Below are positions 12,577 to 15,637 of a DNA stretch of 15,637 bases, one piece after another (positions within the stretch are counted from its first letter, which is position 1; every line of letters starts with the position of its first letter). Under the pieces are notes generated by a model. It was not told the DNA's origin. It made no database searches and saw only the letters and a program-made list of their open reading frames with translations. The translations under genes were made by a program, and so were the position numbers. The stretch is from Deltaproteobacteria bacterium (lineage in GTDB: Bacteria > Desulfobacterota > Syntrophia > Syntrophales > UBA5619). The DNA lies in contig JAJFTY010000140.1 of the NCBI GenBank assembly GCA_021372695.1, positions 1-15,637 on the forward strand, read 5' to 3'.

Positions 12577-14004
12577 CTACTTTCTCGCAATCCCCAATTT
12601 CTCCATCAACTCATAGAGCGTAGGTCGGCTGATTCCCAGCTCCTCGGCGGCGCGGGTGATGTTGTCCTTCTGACGGGCAAGGACCTTCAGGATCATCTCC
12701 CTCTCCAGCGTCTCCCTCGCCGCCCGGAGGGTCATCCCCTCGAACCGGCCCGCAGGCTCCTCCAGCTCGAGATCGGCGGGCTTCACCTTGCGGCCCTCTG
12801 CCATGATCACGGCCCGCTTGACCCGATTCTCCAGTTCCCGGACGTTTCCCGGCCAGGGATAGGCAGAAATCGCCGTCATGGCCGGCTGGGTGAACCCGGT
12901 GATCTTTTTCTTGTTCTCCTTGACAGCCCGCTGCAGGAAGGCATGGGCCAGAACGAGAACATCGTCGTCCCGCTCCTTGAGTGCCGGCAGGTAGATGGAT
13001 ACCACGCTCAGACGGAAGAAAAGATCCTCCCGGAATTTTCCATCCTGCATGGCCTGCTTGAGGTCCTTGTTCGTGGCCGCCACGATCCGAACATCCACCC
13101 GGATCTGGTCGCGACCGCCAACCCTCTCGATGACTTGCTCCTGCAGGAAGCGCAGCATCTTGACCTGCAATGGCAGGGACAGCTCGCCAATCTCGTCGAG
13201 AAAGAGCGTCCCGCCGTTCGCCAACTCGAACCGGCCCTTGCGCTGCATGTGGGCCCCCGTGTAGGCCCCTTTTTCGTGACCGAACAGCTCGCTCTCCAGG
13301 AGGTTCTCCGGGATGGCCCCGCAGTTGATGACGACGAAAGGCCCGCTGCGGTACTGGCTCTGGCGGTGGATCGCCTGCGCAACGAGCTCTTTCCCCGTCC
13401 CGCTCTCTCCCGTGATCAGGACGGGGACATCCGTGCTCGACACCTTGCGAACCGTCGCAAAGACCTCCTGCATCCTGGCGCTTGTCCCCAGCATGCCCTC
13501 GAATGCGTCATCCTGCGACTTCATCTGGAGCTCTGCGTTTTCCCGCTCGAGCGTCGAGACGTGCTGCGCTCGTCTCAGGATCGTTCTGAGCTCGCCGATG
13601 TCGATCGGTTTGTAGAGAATGTCGTAGGCCCCCCCTGACACCGCCTTCAGGGCATGCTCCTTCTCGGCCCGTCCCGTGACGATGACGACCTTGAGGAAGG
13701 GGTCCATCGCGAGGGCCTCGGAAAGCACGGCAAACCCCTCTTCAACGCTCGCCGGGTGCGGCGGCAGACCGAGGTCCAGCACCATGACGGACGGTTTGTG
13801 CTCGCGCAGTTCCGCAAGAGCGCTCACCCGATCCGCTGCAAGCGTAATGTCGCACTCCGCAGCGAGTGCCCATTTCATCTGGGTGCGCACGTCCTCATCG
13901 TCTTCGACGATAAGCAGACGGAGCCTTTGCGCGGGCAGCGTAACGCGTGAAGCCTGGAGATCATTCTCAGTCAAAACGTTTTCCTTTGCGAATTCCCCGG
14001 ACAC
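12577..14004 (-). CDS. prsR: PEP-CTERM-box response regulator PrsR (sigma54 activator)
   Basis: 475 residues in three parts. Receiver (about 28-145): D35/D36, phospho-acceptor D77 in VMVLDLGLPP, T110 and K132. AAA+ sigma54-interaction domain (about 168-400): Walker A GESGTGKE (199-206), GAYTGA loop (246-251) that contacts sigma54, Walker B GGTLFLDE (264-271), and WPGNVRELENR (384-394). C-terminal Fis-type HTH (about 449-470: ITRAAEELGISRPTLYELM). Known role: with kinase PrsK it turns on PEP-CTERM genes from RpoN promoters. That fits the four sigma54 promoters just upstream in this window. The start is a GTG at 14004 with GGAGGA about 8 nt upstream. It lies 538 bp after prsK, the gap being filled by the repeat array; one transcript through the array is plausible. 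Confidence 0.95.
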   Translation of the reverse strand: MSGEFAKENVLTENDLQASRVTLPAQRLRLLIVEDDEDVRTQMKWALAAECDITLAADRVSALAELREHKPSVMVLDLGLPPHPASVEEGFAVLSEALAMDPFLKVVIVTGRAEKEHALKAVSGGAYDILYKPIDIGELRTILRRAQHVSTLERENAELQMKSQDDAFEGMLGTSARMQEVFATVRKVSSTDVPVLITGESGTGKELVAQAIHRQSQYRSGPFVVINCGAIPENLLESELFGHEKGAYTGAHMQRKGRFELANGGTLFLDEIGELSLPLQVKMLRFLQEQVIERVGGRDQIRVDVRIVAATNKDLKQAMQDGKFREDLFFRLSVVSIYLPALKERDDDVLVLAHAFLQRAVKENKKKITGFTQPAMTAISAYPWPGNVRELENRVKRAVIMAEGRKVKPADLELEEPAGRFEGMTLRAARETLEREMILKVLARQKDNITRAAEELGISRPTLYELMEKLGIARK

Positions 14005-14052
14005 GTCTCTTTCCTCCTCTGCGATTACAGATTGCCGCTGACAGGACCAGAC

Positions 14053-14535
14053 CCGTCACTCTTGTCACTCTTGTCACTTTTATCACTGCCGCTCAGCGGC
14101 CCTGTTGTCACTCTTGCCACTCTTGTCACTTCTGTCACTGCGGCGCAGCCGCCTTGTCACTCTTGTCACTTTTGCCACTTTTGCCACTGCCGCGCAGCGG
14201 CCCTGCCCATCTTGCCACTTTCTTCCTATCATTCTTGTCACTTCTTCCACTGCAGCGAAGCTGCCTTGCCACTCTTGTCACTTCTGCCACTGCGGCGCAG
14301 CCGCCTTGCCACTCTTGTCACTTTTGCCACTTTTGCCACTGCCGCGCAGCGGCCCTGTTGTCACTCTTGCCACTCTTGCCACCTCTTGTCACTGCGGCGC
14401 AGCCGCCTTGTCACTCTTGCCACTTTTGCCACTTCTACCACTGCCGCGCAGCGGCCTTGTTGCCACTCTTGTCACTTCTGTCACTGCCGCGTAGCGGCCC
14501 TGTTGTCACTCTTGTCACTCTTGCCACTTCCTCTA
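14053..14535 (-). repeat. Array of nine palindromes and tandem nonamers between prsK and prsR
   Basis: Nine 13-bp palindromes start at 14088, 14140, 14189, 14252, 14292, 14341, 14394, 14443 and 14486, 40-63 bp apart. Four read GCCGCGCAGCGGC or close, three GCGGCGCAGCCGC, one GCAGCGAAGCTGC and the first GCCGCTCAGCGGC. The third stem pair is C-G, G-C or A-T, always paired. Between them lie, in most cases, about four tandem 9-mers of the form TTGYCACTY. It fills almost the whole prsK-prsR gap. On the prsK transcript it would give nine small hairpins separated by AGTGRCAAR spacers. There are no stop codons in several plus frames, giving false Cys/His/Leu-rich reading frames. Single damaged copies are at 4199-4250 and 6597-6637. 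Confidence 0.9.
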
Positions 14536-14542
14536 CACGCCC

Positions 14543-15637
14543 TCATCTCTTCCCCGGCAGAAATACCCTGAACGTGCTGCCTTTCCCTTCTTCGCTCTCC
14601 ACCTCGATCCGCCCTCCATGGGCCTCCACGATCGTTTTGCAGTGAAACAGCCCAATCCCCATGCCTTTCGGTTTTGTCGTCTGGAAAGGTTTGAACAGGC
14701 GCGTCTCGACGAACTCCCGAGACATGCCGCAACCCGTGTCGCTTACAGCCAGCTGCGCCCATCCATCGCTCATCGAAGTCGCTACAGTGATCTTTCCATC
14801 CTCCGATACGGCATCGCTTGCATTGACCAGCAGATTTCCGACGACCTTCTGCATCTGTTCGGCATCGACATACAGATCGTGCACGCGGCCCAGCGAACAT
14901 TGGACAGGCACCTTGAGCAACCCTTCGAGGCCCTTCACGGATTCGGACACGATCTGGTCGAGGTTGGATTCCCGGGGCGACACCTTGCTCCTCTCACTCA
15001 GCAGCGACAACCGGCTGCACATGCTGTTGATCTTCTCGACGCTTTGCGTAACGGAGCGGATCGCGTCCTTGCGGAATTCCGGGTTTTCGAAATGGACGGG
15101 CAGGTTCTGCATCACCAGGGAGAGCTTCGAGCCGAGATTTTTCAAATCGTGCATGAAGAAAGCCGACATCATCTGTAAGGCCTCCAGGGCCTTCGCCTTG
15201 TTGAGCTGGTCCGCCAGGCGCAGGCGCAGCAGGCTCGAGGCGGTTTGGTCGGCTATCGTCTTCAGCAGCTCGCTGTCCTGGTCCGTGAGAGGCGATGCCG
15301 AACCGCGCCCGGCCAGGGTGAGGACACCAATCAGGCGGCCGGCTGCGCGCAGGGCCACGACATAACGGATGCGCGCCTCCGACAACGCAGCCGCGTGGCT
15401 CTCCCTGAAATCCGGGACCCAGTCCTCGTTCGAGTCTTCAAAATCCACCGGCATCTCGCGAGCCCAGAGGGCGAGCATCAGTTCTGCGCCGGCCTGCCCC
15501 GTCATTCTCATCTTCCGAGCCTGCTCTTCCGTCAGGGCTGTGGAGGCGACGAACACAAGGGCGTCCCGGCTCTCCTCCGCAACCCACAGGCTTACGGACA
15601 GACAATCCAGGGTCTCCGAGACCATGTTCACGACCGC
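14543..15637 (-). CDS. prsK: PEP-CTERM system histidine kinase PrsK (C-terminal part)
   Basis: The reading frame is open to the window edge, so only about the last 364 residues are seen; the N-terminal membrane-spanning part lies outside. Visible parts: a GAF-like sensor domain (about the first 135 residues, GRLIGVLTLAGR, DQDSELLKTIADQ), a coiled segment, the H box with H in FFMHDLKN, then the HATPase: N box VGNLLVNASDAV, G1 DTGCGM, G2 KGMGIGLF and the ending STFRVFLPGKR. This order and the HDLKN form match PrsK. It autophosphorylates on His and should pass the phosphate to D77 of PrsR, encoded next on the same strand. The signal it senses is not known from the sequence. Confidence 0.93.
   Translation of the reverse strand, partial: AVVNMVSETLDCLSVSLWVAEESRDALVFVASTALTEEQARKMRMTGQAGAELMLALWAREMPVDFEDSNEDWVPDFRESHAAALSEARIRYVVALRAAGRLIGVLTLAGRGSASPLTDQDSELLKTIADQTASSLLRLRLADQLNKAKALEALQMMSAFFMHDLKNLGSKLSLVMQNLPVHFENPEFRKDAIRSVTQSVEKINSMCSRLSLLSERSKVSPRESNLDQIVSESVKGLEGLLKVPVQCSLGRVHDLYVDAEQMQKVVGNLLVNASDAVSEDGKITVATSMSDGWAQLAVSDTGCGMSREFVETRLFKPFQTTKPKGMGIGLFHCKTIVEAHGGRIEVESEEGKGSTFRVFLPGKR

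Noticed and set aside
14053..14535. CRISPR array
   Set aside because: The parts between palindromes are themselves repeated nonamers, not unique spacers; palindromes vary and are only 13 bp; no cas genes are present.
13947..14645. 232-codon plus-strand reading frame rich in Cys, His, Leu and Ser (and two others overlapping it)
   Set aside because: It runs through the palindrome/nonamer array and into prsR and prsK antisense; the composition is just the translation of the nonamers in each frame.

Overview
The window looks like a chromosomal segment of a Gram-negative, matrix-producing bacterium, most likely Desulfobacterota (old Deltaproteobacteria). The reasons are five PEP-CTERM exported proteins with the PrsK/PrsR two-component pair, two FN3/CFI-box exported proteins, a GEMM-type cyclic-di-GMP riboswitch, KGG-type intergenic repeats, and GC-rich genes separated by AT-rich control regions. 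The exact genus cannot be read from the sequence.

Layout. 1-1500: an IS110-family insertion sequence (DEDD transposase, minus strand) with a structured non-coding 3' flank, lying just upstream of polX. 1589-3319: a complete bacterial family X DNA polymerase with PHP domain. 3389-3877 (minus): a stand-alone receiver protein with a C-terminal membrane helix. 4058-4201 (minus): the broken C-terminal end of a VapC-like PIN toxin, cut off by a repeat. 4347-5093 and 6616-7305 (both minus): two paralogous FN3 + CFI-box membrane proteins flanking an exported SAM-methyltransferase-like protein (plus). The first paralog has a c-di-GMP-I riboswitch in its leader. 7547-10929 (minus): four PEP-CTERM genes, each with its own rho-independent terminator. 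11630-12289 (plus): a fifth PEP-CTERM gene. 12577-14004 and 14543-beyond the end (minus): prsR and the C-terminal part of prsK, separated by a 480-bp array of hairpins and tandem nonamers.

How it fits together. PrsR is a sigma54 activator (GAYTGA, AAA+, Fis-type HTH). Four of the five PEP-CTERM genes have sigma54 -24/-12 promoters, including a perfect one (TGGCACGAGGGTTGC) at 10969-10983. Upstream of these same four promoters I find six copies of a 17-bp motif, YGTAANNNATTCCGACR, always in the same orientation relative to transcription and 106-328 bp upstream. I propose it as the PrsR upstream activating site. The window therefore holds a kinase, its activator, the candidate operators, the promoters and the exported target proteins. 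The c-di-GMP riboswitch ties a neighbouring surface protein to the usual biofilm second messenger.

The other novel-looking element is the repeat family. Its unit is a 13-bp GC palindrome with covarying stem bases plus four TTGYCACTY nonamers. It is arrayed nine times between prsK and prsR, with single degenerate copies at the 3' ends of both CFI-box genes, always in the same orientation relative to the minus-strand genes. One of these copies ends the vapC remnant. No exosortase or polysaccharide genes are in the window; they would be expected outside it.
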